From assembly GCA_037893245.1 (NCBI GenBank), contig JBAIAA010000653.1, positions 186,001 to 250,000 on the forward strand: a stretch of 64,000 nucleotides of DNA, given 5' to 3'. This DNA is from Crossaster papposus. Lineage: Eukaryota; Echinodermata; Asteroidea; Velatida; Solasteridae. Positions within the stretch are counted from its first letter, which is position 1, and the number at the start of each line of letters is the position of its first letter. The notes beneath the pieces are model-generated. The model saw only the letters and a list, made by a program, of their open reading frames with translations. It was not told the DNA's origin and did no database searches. The position numbers and the translations under genes are program-made. Below are positions 50,542 to 63,965 of this stretch, in pieces.

Positions 50542-53500
50542 TTAAATATGTAGTAGTAGGGATATGCCGATTGTAGACCAAATCTTAAATATGTAGTAGT
50601 AGGGATATGCCGATTGTAGACCAAATCTTAAATATGTAGTAGTAGGGATATGCCGATTGTAGACCAAATCTTAAATATGTAGCAGTAGGGATATGCCGAT
50701 TGAAGACCAAATCTTAAATATGTAGTAGTAGGGATATGCCGATTGTAGACCAAATCTTAAATATGTAGTAGTAGGGATATGCCGATTGTAGACCAAATCT
50801 TAAATATGTAGTAGTAGGGATATGCCGATTGTAGACGAAATCTTAAATATGTAGTAGTAGGGATATGCCGATTGTAGACCAAATCTTAAATATGTAGTAG
50901 TAGGGATATGCCGATTGTAGACCAAATCTTAAATATGTAGTAGTAGGGATATGCCGATTGTAGACCAAATCTTAAATATGTAGTAGTAGGGATATGCCGA
51001 TTGTAGACCAAATCTTAAATATGTAGTAGTAGGGATATGCCGATTGTAGACCAAATCTTAAATATGTAGTAGTAGGAATATGCCGATTGTAGACCAAATC
51101 TTAAATATGTAGTAGTAGGGATATGCCGATTGTATACCAAATCTTAAATATGTAGTAGTAGGGATATGCCGATTGTAGACCAAATCTTAAATATGTAGTA
51201 GTAGGGACATGCCGATTGTAGACCAAATCTTAAATATGTAGTAGTAGGGATATGCCGATTGTAGACCAAATCTTAAATATGTAGTAGTAGGGATATGCCG
51301 ATTGTAGACCAAATCTTAAATATGTAGTAGTAGGGATATGCCGATTGTAGACCAAATTTTAAATATGTAGTAGTAGGGATATGCCGATTGTAGTCCAAAT
51401 ATTAAATATGTAGTAGTAGGGATATGCCGATTGTAGACCAAATCTTAAATATGTAGTAGTAGGGATATGCCGATTGTAGACCAAATCTTAAATATGTAGT
51501 AGTAGGGATATGCCGATTGTAGACCAAATCTCAAATATGTAGTAGTAGGGATATGCCGATTGTAGACCAAATCTTAAATATGTAGTAGTAGGGATATGCC
51601 GATTGTAGACCAAATCTTAAATATGTAGTAGTAGGGATATGCCGATTGTAGACCAAATCTTAAATATGTAGCAGTAGGGATATGCCGATTGAAGACCAAA
51701 TCTTAAATATGTAGTAGTAGGGATATGCCGATTGTAGACCAAATCTTAAATATGTAGTAGTAGGGATATGCCGATTGTAGACGAAATCTTAAATATGTAG
51801 TAGTAGGGATATGCCGATTGTAGACGAAATCTTAAATATGTAGTAGTAGGGATATGCCGATTGTAGACCAAATCTTAAATATGTAGTAGTAGGGATATGC
51901 CGAATGTAGACCAAATCTTAAATATGTAGTAGTAGGGATATGCCGATTGTAGACCAAATCTTAAATATGTAGTAGTAGGGATGTGCCGATTGTAGACCAA
52001 ATCTTAAATATGTAGTAGTAGGGATATGCCGATTGTAGACCAAATCTTAAATATGTAGTAGTAGGAATATGCCGATTGTAGACCAAATCTTAAATATGTA
52101 GTAGTAGGGATATGCCGATTGTATACCAAATCTTAAATATGTAGTAGTAGGGATATGCCGATTGTAGACCAAATCTTAAATATGTAGTAGTAGGGACATG
52201 CCGATTGTAGACCAAATCTTAAATATGTAGTAGTAGGGATATGCCGATTGTAGACCAAATCTTAAATATGTAGTAGTAGGGATATGCCGATTGTAGACCA
52301 AATCTTAAATATGTAGTAGTAGTGATATGCCGATTGTAGACCAAATCTTAAATATGTAGTAGTAGGGATATGCCGATTGTAGACCAAATATTAAATATGT
52401 AGTAGTAGGGATATGCCGATTGTAGACCAAATCTTAAATATGTAGTAGTAGGGATATGCCGATTGTAGACCAAATCTTAAATATGTAGTAGTAGTAGGGA
52501 TATGCCGATTGTAGACCAAATCTCAAATATGTAGTAGTAGGGATATGCCGATTGTAGACCAAATCTTAAATATGTAGTAGTAGGGATATGCCGATTGTAG
52601 ACCAAATCTTAAATATGTAGTAGTAGGGATATGCCGATTGTAGACCAAATCTTAAATATGTAGTAGTAGGGATATGCCGATTGTAGACCAAATCTTAAAT
52701 ATGTAGCAGTAGGGATATGCCGATTGAAGACCAAATCTTAAATATGTAGTAGTAGGGATATGCCGATTGTAGACCAAATCTTAAATATGTAGTAGTAGGG
52801 ATATGCCGATTGTAGACCAAATCTTAAATATGTAGTAGTAGGGATATGCCGATTGTATACCAAATCTTAAATATGTAGTAGTAGGGATATGCCGATTGTA
52901 GACCAAATCTTAAATATGTAGTAGTAGGGACATGCCGATTGTAGACCAAATCTTAAATATGTAGTAGTAGGGATATGCCTATTGTAGACCAAATCTTAAA
53001 TATGTAGTAGTAGGGATATGCCGATTGTAGACCAAATCTTAAATATGTAGTAGTAGGGATATGCCGATTGTAGACCAAATTTTAAATATGTAGTAGTAGG
53101 GATATGCCGATTGTAGACCAAATCTTAAATATGTAGTAGTAGGGATATGCCGATTGTAGACCAAATCTTAAATATGTAGTAGTAGGGATATGCCGATTGT
53201 AGACCAAATCTTAAATATGTAGTAGTAGGGATATGCCGATTGTAGACCAAATCTCAAATATGTAGTAGTAGGGATATGCCGATTGTAGACCAAATCTTAA
53301 ATATGTAGTAGTAGGGATATGCCGATTGTAGACCAAATCTTAAATATGTAGTAGTAGGGATATGCCGATTGTAGACCAAATCTTAAATATGTAGCAGTAG
53401 GGATATGCCGATTGAAGACCAAATCTTAAATATGTAGTAGTAGGGATATGCCGATTGTAGACCAAATCTTAAATATTTAGTAGTAGGGATATGCCGATTG

Positions 53501-56500
53501 TAGACCAAATCTTAAATATGTAGTAGTAGGGATATGCCGATTGTAGACCAAATCTTAAATATGTAGTAGTAGGGATATGCCGATTGTAGACCAAATCTTA
53601 AATATGTAGTAGTAGGGATATGCCGAATGTAGACCAAATCTTAAATATGTAGTAGTAGGGATATGCCGATTGTAGACCAAATCTTAAATATGTAGTAGTA
53701 GGGATATGCCGATTGTAGACCAAATCTTAAATATGTAGTAGTAGGGATATGCCGATTGTAGACCAAATCTTAAATATGTAGTAGTAGGAATATGCCGATT
53801 GTAGACCAAATCTTAAATATGTAGTAGTAGGGATGTGCCGATTGTATACCAAATCTTAAATATGTAGTAGTAGGGATATGCCGATTGTAGACCAAATCTT
53901 AAATATGTAGTAGTAGGGACATGCCGATTGTAGACCAAATCTTAAATATGTAGTAGTAGGGATATGCCGATTGTAGACCAAATCTTAAATATGTAGTAGT
54001 AGGGATATGCCGATTGTAGACCAAATCTTAAATATGTAGTAGTAGTGATATGCCGATTGTAGACCAAATCTTAAATATGTAGTAGTAGGGATATGCCGAT
54101 TGTAGACCAAATATTAAATATGTAGTAGTAGGGATATGCCGATTGTAGACCAAATCTTAAATATGTAGTAGTAGGGATATGCCGATTGTAGACCAAATCT
54201 TAAATATGTAGTAGTAGGGATATGCCGATTGTAGACCAAATCTTAAATATGTAGTAGTAGGGATATGCCGATTGTAGACCAAATCTTAAATATGTAGTAG
54301 TAGGAATATGCCGATTGTAGACCAAATCTTAAATATGTAGTAGTAGGGATATGCCGATTGTATACCAAATCTTAAATATGTAGTAGTAGGGATATGCCGA
54401 TTGTAGACCAAATCTTAAATATGTAGTAGTAGGGACATGCCGATTGTAGACCAAATCTTAAATATGTAGTAGTAGGGATATGCCGATTGTAGACCAAATC
54501 TTAAATATGTAGTAGTAGGGATATGCCGATTGTAGACCAAATCTTAAATATGTAGTAGTAGGGATATGCCGATTGTAGACCAAATTTTAAATATGTAGTA
54601 GTAGGGATATGCCGATTGTAGACCAAATATTAAATATGTAGTAGTAGGGATATGCCGATTGTAGACCAAATCTTAAATATGTAGTAGTAGGGATATGCCG
54701 ATTGTAGACCAAATCTTAAATATGTAGTAGTAGGGATATGCCGATTGTAGACCAAATCTCAAATATGTAGTAGTAGGGATATGCCGATTGTAGACCAAAT
54801 CTTAAATATGTAGTAGTAGGGATATGCCGATTGTAGACCAAATCTTAAATATGTAGTAGTAGGGATATGCCGATTGTAGACCAAATCTTAAATATGTAGC
54901 AGTAGGGATATGCCGATTGAAGACCAAATCTTAAATATGTAGTAGTAGGGATATGCCGATTGTAGACCAAATCTTAAATATGTAGTAGTAGGGATATGCC
55001 GATTGTAGACCAAATCTTAAATATGTAGTAGTAGGGATATGCCGATTGTAGACCAAATCTTAAATATGTAGTAGTAGGGATATGCCGATTGTAGACCAAA
55101 TCTTAAATATGTAGTAGTAGGGATATGCCGAATGTAGACCAAATCTTAAATATGTAGTAGTAGGGATATGCCGATTGTAGACCAAATCTTAAATATGTAG
55201 TAGTAGGGATATGCCGATTGTAGACCAAATCTTAAATATGTAGTAGTAGGGATATGCCGATTGTAGACCAAATCTTAAATATGTAGTAGTAGGAATATGC
55301 CGATTGTAGACCAAATCTTAAATATGTAGTAGTAGGGATATGCCGATTGTATACCAAATCTTAAATATGTAGTAGTAGGGATATGCCGATTGTAGACCAA
55401 ATCTTAAATATGTAGTAGTAGGGACATGCCGATTGTAGACCAAATCTTAAATATGTAGTAGTAGGGATATGCCGATTGTAGACCAAATCTTAAATATGTA
55501 GTAGTAGGGATATGCCGATTGTAGACCAAATCTTAAATATGTAGTAGTAGTGATATGCCGATTGTAGACCAAATCTTAAATATGTAGTAGTAGGGATATG
55601 CCGATTGTAGACCAAATATTAAATATGTAGTAGTAGGGATATGCCGATTGTAGACCAAATCTTAAATATGTAGTAGTAGGGATATGCCGATTGTAGACCA
55701 AATCTTAAATATGTAGTAGTAGGGATATGCCGATTGTAGACCAAATCTCAAATATGTAGTAGTAGGGATATGCCGATTGTAGACCAAATCTTAAATATGT
55801 AGTAGTAGGGATATGCCGATTGTAGACCAAATCTTAAATATGTAGTAGTAGGGATATGCCGATTGTAGACCAAATCTTAAATATGTAGTAGTAGGGATAT
55901 GCCGATTGTAGACCAAATCTTAAATATGTAGTAGTAGGGATATGCCGATTGTAGACCAAATCTTAAATATGTAGTAGTAGGGATATGCCGATTGTAGACC
56001 AAATCTTAAATATGTAGTAGTAGGGATATGCCGATTGTAGACCAAATCTTAAATATGTAGTAGTAGGGATATGCCGATTGTAGACCAAATCTTAAATATG
56101 TAGTAGTAGTAGGGATATGCCGATTGTAGACCAAATCTCAAATATGTAGTAGTAGGGATATGCCGATTGTAGACCAAATCTTAAATATGTAGTAGTAGGG
56201 ATATGCCGATTGTAGACAAAATCTTAAATATGTAGTAGTAGGGATATGCCGATTGTAGACCACATCTTAAATATGTAGTAGTAGGGATATGCCGATTGTA
56301 TACCAAATCTTAAATATGTAGTAGTAGGGATATGCCGATTGTTGACCAAATCTTAAATATGTAGTAGTAGGGATATGCCGATTGTAGACCAAATCTTAAA
56401 TATGTAGTAGTAGGGATATGCCGATTGTAGACCAAATCTTAAATATGTAGTAGTAGGGATATGCCGATTGTAGACCAAATCTTAAATATGTAGTAGTAGG

Positions 56501-56799
56501 GATATGCCGATTGTAGACCAAATCTTAAATATGTAGTAGTAGGGATATGCCGATTGTAGACCAAATCTTAAATATGTAGTAGTAGGGATATGCCGATTGT
56601 AGACCAAATCTTAAATATGTAGTAGTAGGGATATGCCGATTGTAGACCAAATCTTAAATATGTAGTAGTAGGGATATGCCGATTGTAGACCAAATCTTAA
56701 ATATGTAGTAGTAGGGATATGGCGATTGTAGACCAAATCTTAAATATGTAGTAGTAGGGATATGCCGATTGTAGACCAAATCTTAAATATGTAGTAGTA

Positions 56800-59700
56800 G
56801 GGATATGCCGATTGTAGACCAAATCTTAAATATGTAGTAGTAGGGATATGCCGATTGTAGAACAAATCTTAAATATGTAGTAGTAGGGATATGCCGATTG
56901 TAGACCAAATCTTAAATATGTAGTAGTAGGGATATGCCGATTGTAGACCAAATCTTAAATATGTAGTAGTAATGATATGCCGATTGTAGACCAAATCTTA
57001 AATATGTAGTAGTAGGGATATGCCGATTGTAGACCAAATCTTAAATATGTAGTAGTAGGGATATGCCGATTGTAGACCAAATCTTAAATATGTAGTAGTA
57101 GGGATATGCCGATTGTAGACCAAATCTCAAATATGTAGTAGTAGGGATATGCCGATTGTAGACCAAATCTTAAATATGTAGTAGTAGGGATATGCCGATT
57201 GTAGAACAAATCTTAAATATGTAGTAGTAGGGATATGCCGATTGTAGACCAAATCTTAAATATGTAGTAGTAGGGATATGCCGATTGTAGACCAAATCCT
57301 AAATATGTAGTAGTAGGGATATGCCGATTGTAGACCAAATCTTAAATATGTAGTAGTAGGGATATGCCGATTGTAGACCAAATCTTAAATATGTAGTAGT
57401 AGGGATATGCCGATTGTAGACCAAATCTTAAATATGTAGTAGTAGTAGTAGGGATATGCCGATTGTAGACCAAATCTTAAATATGTAGTAGTAGGGATAT
57501 GCCGATTGTAGACCAAATCTTAAATATGTAGTAGTAGGGATATGCCGATTGTAGACCAAATCCTAAATATGTAGTAGTAGGGATATGCCGACTGTAGACC
57601 AAATCTTAAATATGTAGTAGTAGGGATATGCCGACTGTAGACCAAATCTTAAATATGTAGTAGTAGGGATATGCCGATTGTAGACCAAATCTTAAATATG
57701 TAGAAGTAGGGATATGCCGATTGTAGACCAAATCTTAAATATGTAGTAGTAGTAGGGATATGCCGATTGTAGACCAAATCTTAAATATGTAGTAGTAGGG
57801 ACATGCCGATTGTAGACCAAATCTTAAATATGTAGTAGTAGGGATATGCCGATTGTAGACCACATCTTAAATATGTAGTAGTAGGGATATGCCGATTGTA
57901 GACCAAATCTTAAATATGTAGTAGTAGTAGGGATATGCCGATTGTAGACCAAATCTTAAATATGTAGTAGTAGGGATATGCCGATTGTAGACCAAATCTT
58001 AAATATGTAGTAGTAGGGATATGCCGATTGTAGACCAAATCTTAAATATGTAGTAGTAGGGATATGCCGATTGTAGACCAAATCTTAAATATGTAGTAGT
58101 AGGGATATGCCGATTGTAGACCAAATCTTAAATATGTAGTAGTAGGGATATGCCGATTGTAGACCAAATCTTAAATATGTAGTAGTAGGGATATGCCGAT
58201 TGTAGACCAAATCTTAAATATGTAGTAGTAGGGATATGCCGATTGTAGACCAAATCTTAAATATGTAGTAGTAGGGATATGCCGATTGTAGACAAAATCT
58301 TAAATATGTAGTAGTAGGGATATGCCGATTGTAGACCAAATCCTAAATATGTAGTAGTAGGGATATGCCGACTGTATACCAAATCTTAAATATGTAGTAG
58401 TAGGGATATGCCGACTGTAGACCAAATCTTAAATATGTAGTAGTAGGGATATGCCGATTGTAGACCAAATCTTAAATATGTAGTAGTAGGGATATGCCGA
58501 TTGTAGACCAAATCTTAAATATGTAGTAGTAGGGATATGCCGATTGTAGACCAAATCTTAAATATGTAGTAGTAGGGACATGCCGATTGTAGACCAAATC
58601 TTAAATATGTAGTAGTAGGGATATGCCGATTGTAGACCAAATCTTAAATATGTAGTAGTAGGGATATGCCGATTGTAGACCAAATCCTAAATATGTAGTA
58701 GTAGGGATATGCCGACTGTATACCAAATCTTAAATATGTAGTAGTAGGGATATGCCGACTGTAGACCAAATCTTAAATATGTAGTAGTAGGGATATGCCG
58801 ATTGTAGACCAAATCTTAAATATGTAGTAGTAGGGATATGCCGATTGTAGACCAAATCTTAAATATGTAGTAGTAGGGATATGCCGATTGTAGACCAAAT
58901 CTTAAATATGTAGTAGTAGGGATATGCCGATTGTAGACCAAATCCTAAATATGTAGTAGTAGGGATATGCCGACTGTATACCAAATCTTAAATATGTAGT
59001 AGTAGGGATATGCCGACTGTAGACCAAATCTTAAATATGTAGTAGTAGGGATATGCCGATTGTAGACCAAATCTTAAATATGTAGTAGTAGGGATATGCC
59101 GATTGTAGACCAAATCTTAAATATGTAGTAGTAGGGATATGCCGATTGTAGACCAAATCTTAAATATGTAGTAGTATGGACATGCCGATTGTAGACCAAA
59201 TCTTAAATATGTAGTAGTAGGGATATGCCGATTGTAGACCAAATCTTAAATATGTAGTAGTAGGGATATGCCGATTGTAGACCAAATCCTAAATATGTAG
59301 TAGTAGGGATATGCCGACTGTATACCAAATCTTAAATATGTAGTAGTAGGGATATGCCGACTGTAGACCAAATCTTAAATATGTAGTAGTAGGGATATGC
59401 CGATTGTAGACCAAATCTTAAATATGTAGTAGTAGGGATATGCCGATTGTAGACCAAATCTTAAATATGTAGTAGTAGGGATATGCCGATTGTAGACCAA
59501 ATCTTAAATATGTAGTAGTAGGGATATGCCGATTGTAGACCAAATCTTAAATATGTAGTAGTAGGGATATGCCGATTGTAGACCAAATCTTAAATATGTA
59601 GTAGTAGGGATATGCCGATTGTAGAACAAATCTTAAATATGTAGTAGTAGGGATATGCCGATTGTAGACCAAATCTTAAATATGTAGTAGTAGGGATATG

Positions 59701-62090
59701 CCGATTGTAGACCAAATCTTAAATATGTAGTAGTAATGATATGCCGATTGTAGACCAAATCTTAAATATGTAGTAGTAGGGATATGCCGATTGTAGACCA
59801 AATCTTAAATATGTAGTAGTAGGGATATGCCGATTGTAGACCAAATCTTAAATATGTAGTAGTAGGGATATGCCGATTGTAGACCAAATCTCAAATATGT
59901 AGTAGTAGGGATATGCCGATTGTAGACCAAATCTTAAATATGTAGTAGTAGGGATATGCCGATTGTAGAACAAATCTTAAATATGTAGTAGTAGGGATAT
60001 GCCGATTGTAGACCAAATCTTAAATATGTAGTAGTAGGGATATGCCGATTGTAGACCAAATCCTAAATATGTAGTAGTAGGGATATGCCGATTGTAGACC
60101 AAATCTTAAATATGTAGTAGTAGGGATATGCCGATTGTAGACCAAATCTTAAATATGTAGTAGTAGGGATATGCCGATTGTAGACCAAATCTTAAATATG
60201 TAGTAGTAGTAGTAGGGATATGCCGATTGTAGACCAAATCTTAAATATGTAGTAGTAGGGATATGCCGATTGTAGACCAAATCTTAAATATGTAGTAGTA
60301 GGGATATGCCGATTGTAGACCAAATCCTAAATATGTAGTAGTAGGGATATGCCGACTGTAGACCAAATCTTAAATATGTAGTAGTAGGGATATGCCGACT
60401 GTAGACCAAATCTTAAATATGTAGTAGTAGGGATATGCCGATTGTAGACCAAATCTTAAATATGTAGAAGTAGGGATATGCCGATTGTAGACCAAATCTT
60501 AAATATGTAGTAGTAGTAGGGATATGCCGATTGTAGACCAAATCTTAAATATGTAGTAGTAGGGACATGCCGATTGTAGACCAAATCTTAAATATGTAGT
60601 AGTAGGGATATGCCGATTGTAGACCACATCTTAAATATGTAGTAGTAGGGATATGCCGATTGTAGACCAAATCTTAAATATGTAGTAGTAGTAGTAGGGA
60701 TATGCCGATTGTAGACCAAATCTTAAATATGTAGTAGTAGGGATATGCCGATTGTAGACCAAATCTTAAATATGTAGTAGTAGGGATATGCCGATTGTAG
60801 ACCAAATCTTAAATATGTAGTAGTAGGGATATGCCGATTGTAGACCAAATCTTAAATATGTAGTAGTAGGGATATGCCGATTGTAGACCAAATCTTAAAT
60901 ATGTAGTAGTAGGGATATGCCGATTGTAGACCAAATCTTAAATATGTAGTAGTAGGGATATGCCGATTGTAGACCAAATCTTAAATATGTAGTAGTAGGG
61001 ATATGCCGATTGTAGACCAAATCTTAAATATGTAGTAGTAGGGATATGCCGATTGTAGACCAAATCTTAAATATGTAGTAGTAGGGATATGCCGATTGTA
61101 GACCAAATCCTAAATATGTAGTAGTAGGGATATGCCGACTGTATACCAAATCTTAAATATGTAGTAGTAGGGATATGCCGACTGTAGACCAAATCTTAAA
61201 TATGTAGTAGTAGGGATATGCCGATTGTAGACCAAATCTTAAATATGTAGTAGTAGGGATATGCCGATTGTAGACCAAATCTTAAATATGTAGTAGTAGG
61301 GATATGCCGATTGTAGACCAAATCTTAAATATGTAGTAGTAGGGACATGCCGATTGTAGACCAAATCTTAAATATGTAGTAGTAGGGATATGCCGATTGT
61401 AGACCAAATCTTAAATATGTAGTAGTAGGGATATGCCGATTGTAGACCAAATCCTAAATATGTAGTAGTAGGGATATGCCGACTGTATACCAAATCTTAA
61501 ATATGTAGTAGTAGGGATATGCCGACTGTAGACCAAATCTTAAATATGTAGTAGTAGGGATATGCCGATTGTAGACCAAATCTTAAATATGTAGTAGTAG
61601 GGATATGCCGATTGTAGACCAAATCTTAAATATGTAGTAGTAGGGATATGCCGATTGTAGACCAAATCTTAAATATGTAGTAGTAGGGATATGCCGATTG
61701 TAGACCAAATCCTAAATATGTAGTAGTAGGGATATGCCGACTGTATACCAAATCTTAAATATGTAGTAGTAGGGATATGCCGACTGTAGACCAAATCTTA
61801 AATATGTAGTAGTAGGGATATGCCGATTGTAGACCAAATCTTAAATATGTAGTAGTAGGGATATGCCGATTGTAGACCAAATCTTAAATATGTAGTAGTA
61901 GGGATATGCCGATTGTAGACCAAATCTTAAATATGTAGTAGTAGGGACATGCCGATTGTAGACCAAATCTTAAATATGTAGTAGTAGGGATATGCCGATT
62001 GTAGACCAAATCTTAAATATGTAGTAGTAGGGATATGCCGATTGTAGACCAAATCCTAAATATGTAGTAGTAGGGATATGCCGACTGTAT
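56800..62090. repeat. ~2.76-kb tandem duplication
   Basis: AGTAATGATATG at 56971 and 59735 differs by 2,764 bp, and the first GACTGTATACC at 58371 and 61138 by 2,767 bp. The 3-bp change is explained by one extra TAG in the unit near 60690 compared with that near 57925. Limits are approximate. Confidence 0.8.
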
Positions 62091-62700
62091 ACCAAATCTT
62101 AAATATGTAGTAGTAGGGATATGCCGACTGTAGACCAAATCTTAAATATGTAGTAGTAGGGATATGCCGATTGTAGACCAAATCTTAAATATGTAGTAGT
62201 AGGGATATGCCGATTGTAGACCAAATCTTAAATATGTAGTAGTAGGGATATGCCGATTGTAGACCAAATCTTAAATATGTAGTAGTAGGGATATGCCGAT
62301 TGTAGACCAAATCCTAAATATGTAGTAGTAGGGATATGCCGACTGTATACCAAATCTTAAATATGTAGTAGTAGGGATATGCCGACTGTAGACCAAATCT
62401 TAAATATGTAGTAGTAGGGATATGCCGATTGTAGACCAAATCTTAAATATGTAGTAGTAGGGATATGCCGATTGTAGACCAAATCTTAAATATGTAGTAG
62501 TAGGGATATGCTGATTGTAGACCAAATCTTAAATATGTAGTAGTAGGGACATGCCGATTGTAGACCAAATCTTAAATATGTAGTAGTAGGGATATGCCGA
62601 TTGTAGACCAAATCTTAAATATGTAGTAGTAGGGATATGCCGATTGTAGACCAAATCCTAAATATGTAGTAGTAGGGATATGCCGACTGTATACCAAATC
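58371..62700. repeat. alternating 8-unit/6-unit higher-order repeat
   Basis: The marker pair AATCCTAAAT plus GACTGTATACC occurs at 58371, 58715, 58973, 59317, 61138, 61482, 61740, 62084, 62342 and 62686. Within each cluster the intervals alternate 344 bp (8 units) and 258 bp (6 units). Every 8-unit interval contains a GGACATGCC unit and no 6-unit interval does. The gap 59317-61138 separates the two copies of the ~2.76-kb duplication. Confidence 0.88.
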
Positions 62701-62872
62701 TTAAATATGTAGTAGTAGGGATATGCCGATTGTAGACCAAATCTTAAATATGTAGTAGTAGGGATATGCCGATTGTAGACCAAATCTTAAATATGTAGTA
62801 GTAGGGATATGCCGATTGTAGACCAAATCTTAAATATGTAGTAGTAGGGATATGCCGATTGTAGAACAAATC

Positions 62873-63050
62873 TTAACAAACTCAATTTGATCTGATAACA
62901 AAACAAACTCACATTTATTATTATGTAAAGGGAAAGAAGTGTGCAGTAGAAATAAACACCTGATGTGGGAACAAGCCCTCGAGTTAAATATGTAAAGGGA
63001 AATAAGTGTGCAGTAGAAATAAACACCTGATGTGGGAACAAGCCCTCGAG
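62873..63050. repeat. composite block 22 (178 bp)
   Basis: Divergent left edge, TTAACAAACTCAATTTG. It has AACAAAAC like the third subfamily and GGGAAATAAGTG in the second repeat. Confidence 0.9.
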
Positions 63051-63093
63051 TTAAATATGTAGTAGTAGGGATATGCCGATTGTAGACCAAATC

Positions 63094-63271
63094 TTAAAAA
63101 ACTCAATTTGATCTGATAACAAAACAAACTCACATTAATTATTATGTAAAGGTAAAGAAGTGTGCAGTATAAATAAACACCTGATGTGGGAACAAGCCCT
63201 CGAGTTAAATATGTAAAGGGAAAGAAGTGTGCAGTATAAATAAACACCTGATGTGGGAACAAGCCCTCGAG
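63094..63271. repeat. composite block 23 (178 bp)
   Basis: Only one 43-bp unit separates it from the previous block. It carries a fourth signature: CACATTAATTATTATG and AAAGGTAAAG, with GCAGTATAAATAAAC in both sub-repeats. Confidence 0.9.
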
Positions 63272-63787
63272 TTAAATATGTAGTAGTAGGGATATGCCGA
63301 TTGTAGACCAAATCTTAAATATGTAGTAGTAGGGATATGCCGATTGTAGACCAAATCTTAAATATGTAGTAGTAGGGATATGCCGATTGTAGACAAAATC
63401 TTAAATATGTAGTAGTAGGGATATGCCGATTGTATACCAAATCTTAAATATGTAGTAGTAGGGATATGCCGATTGTAGACCAAATCTTAAATATGTAGTA
63501 GTAGGAATATGCCGATTGTAGACCAAATCTTAAATATGTAGTAGTAGGGATATGCCGATTGTAGACCAAATCTTAAATATGTAGTAGTAGGGATATGCCG
63601 ATTGTAGACCAAATCTTAAATATGTAGTAGTAGGGATATGCCGATTGTAGACCAAATCTTAAATATGTAGTAGTAGGGATATGCCGATTGTAGACCAAAT
63701 CTTAAATATGTAGTAGTAGGGATATGCCGATTGTAGACCAAATCTTAAATATGTAGTAGTAGGGATATGCCGATTGTAGACCAATTC

Positions 63788-63965
63788 TTAAAAAACTCAA
63801 TTTGATCTGATAACAAAACAAACTCACATTAATTATTATGTAAAGGTAAAGAAGTGTGCAGTATAAATAAACACCTGATGTGGGAACAAGCCCTCGAGTT
63901 AAATATGTAAAGGGAAAGAAGTGTGCAGTATAAATAAACACCTGATGTGGGAACAAGCCCTCGAG
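63788..63965. repeat. composite block 24 (178 bp)
   Basis: Fourth-signature copy, 694 bp after block 23. The preceding unit reads CCAATTCTTAA instead of CCAAATCTTAA. Confidence 0.9.

Noticed and set aside
279-63956. Dozens of 70-129 aa open frames on the - strand of the satellite (repeating VYNRHIPTTTY and similar).
   Set aside because: The unit is 43 bp, so the frame rotates and a TAA recurs every 129 bp. The frames are long only where unit variants change that stop to TCA, TAC or AAA, or cross a composite block. No coding signature, signal or domain is present.
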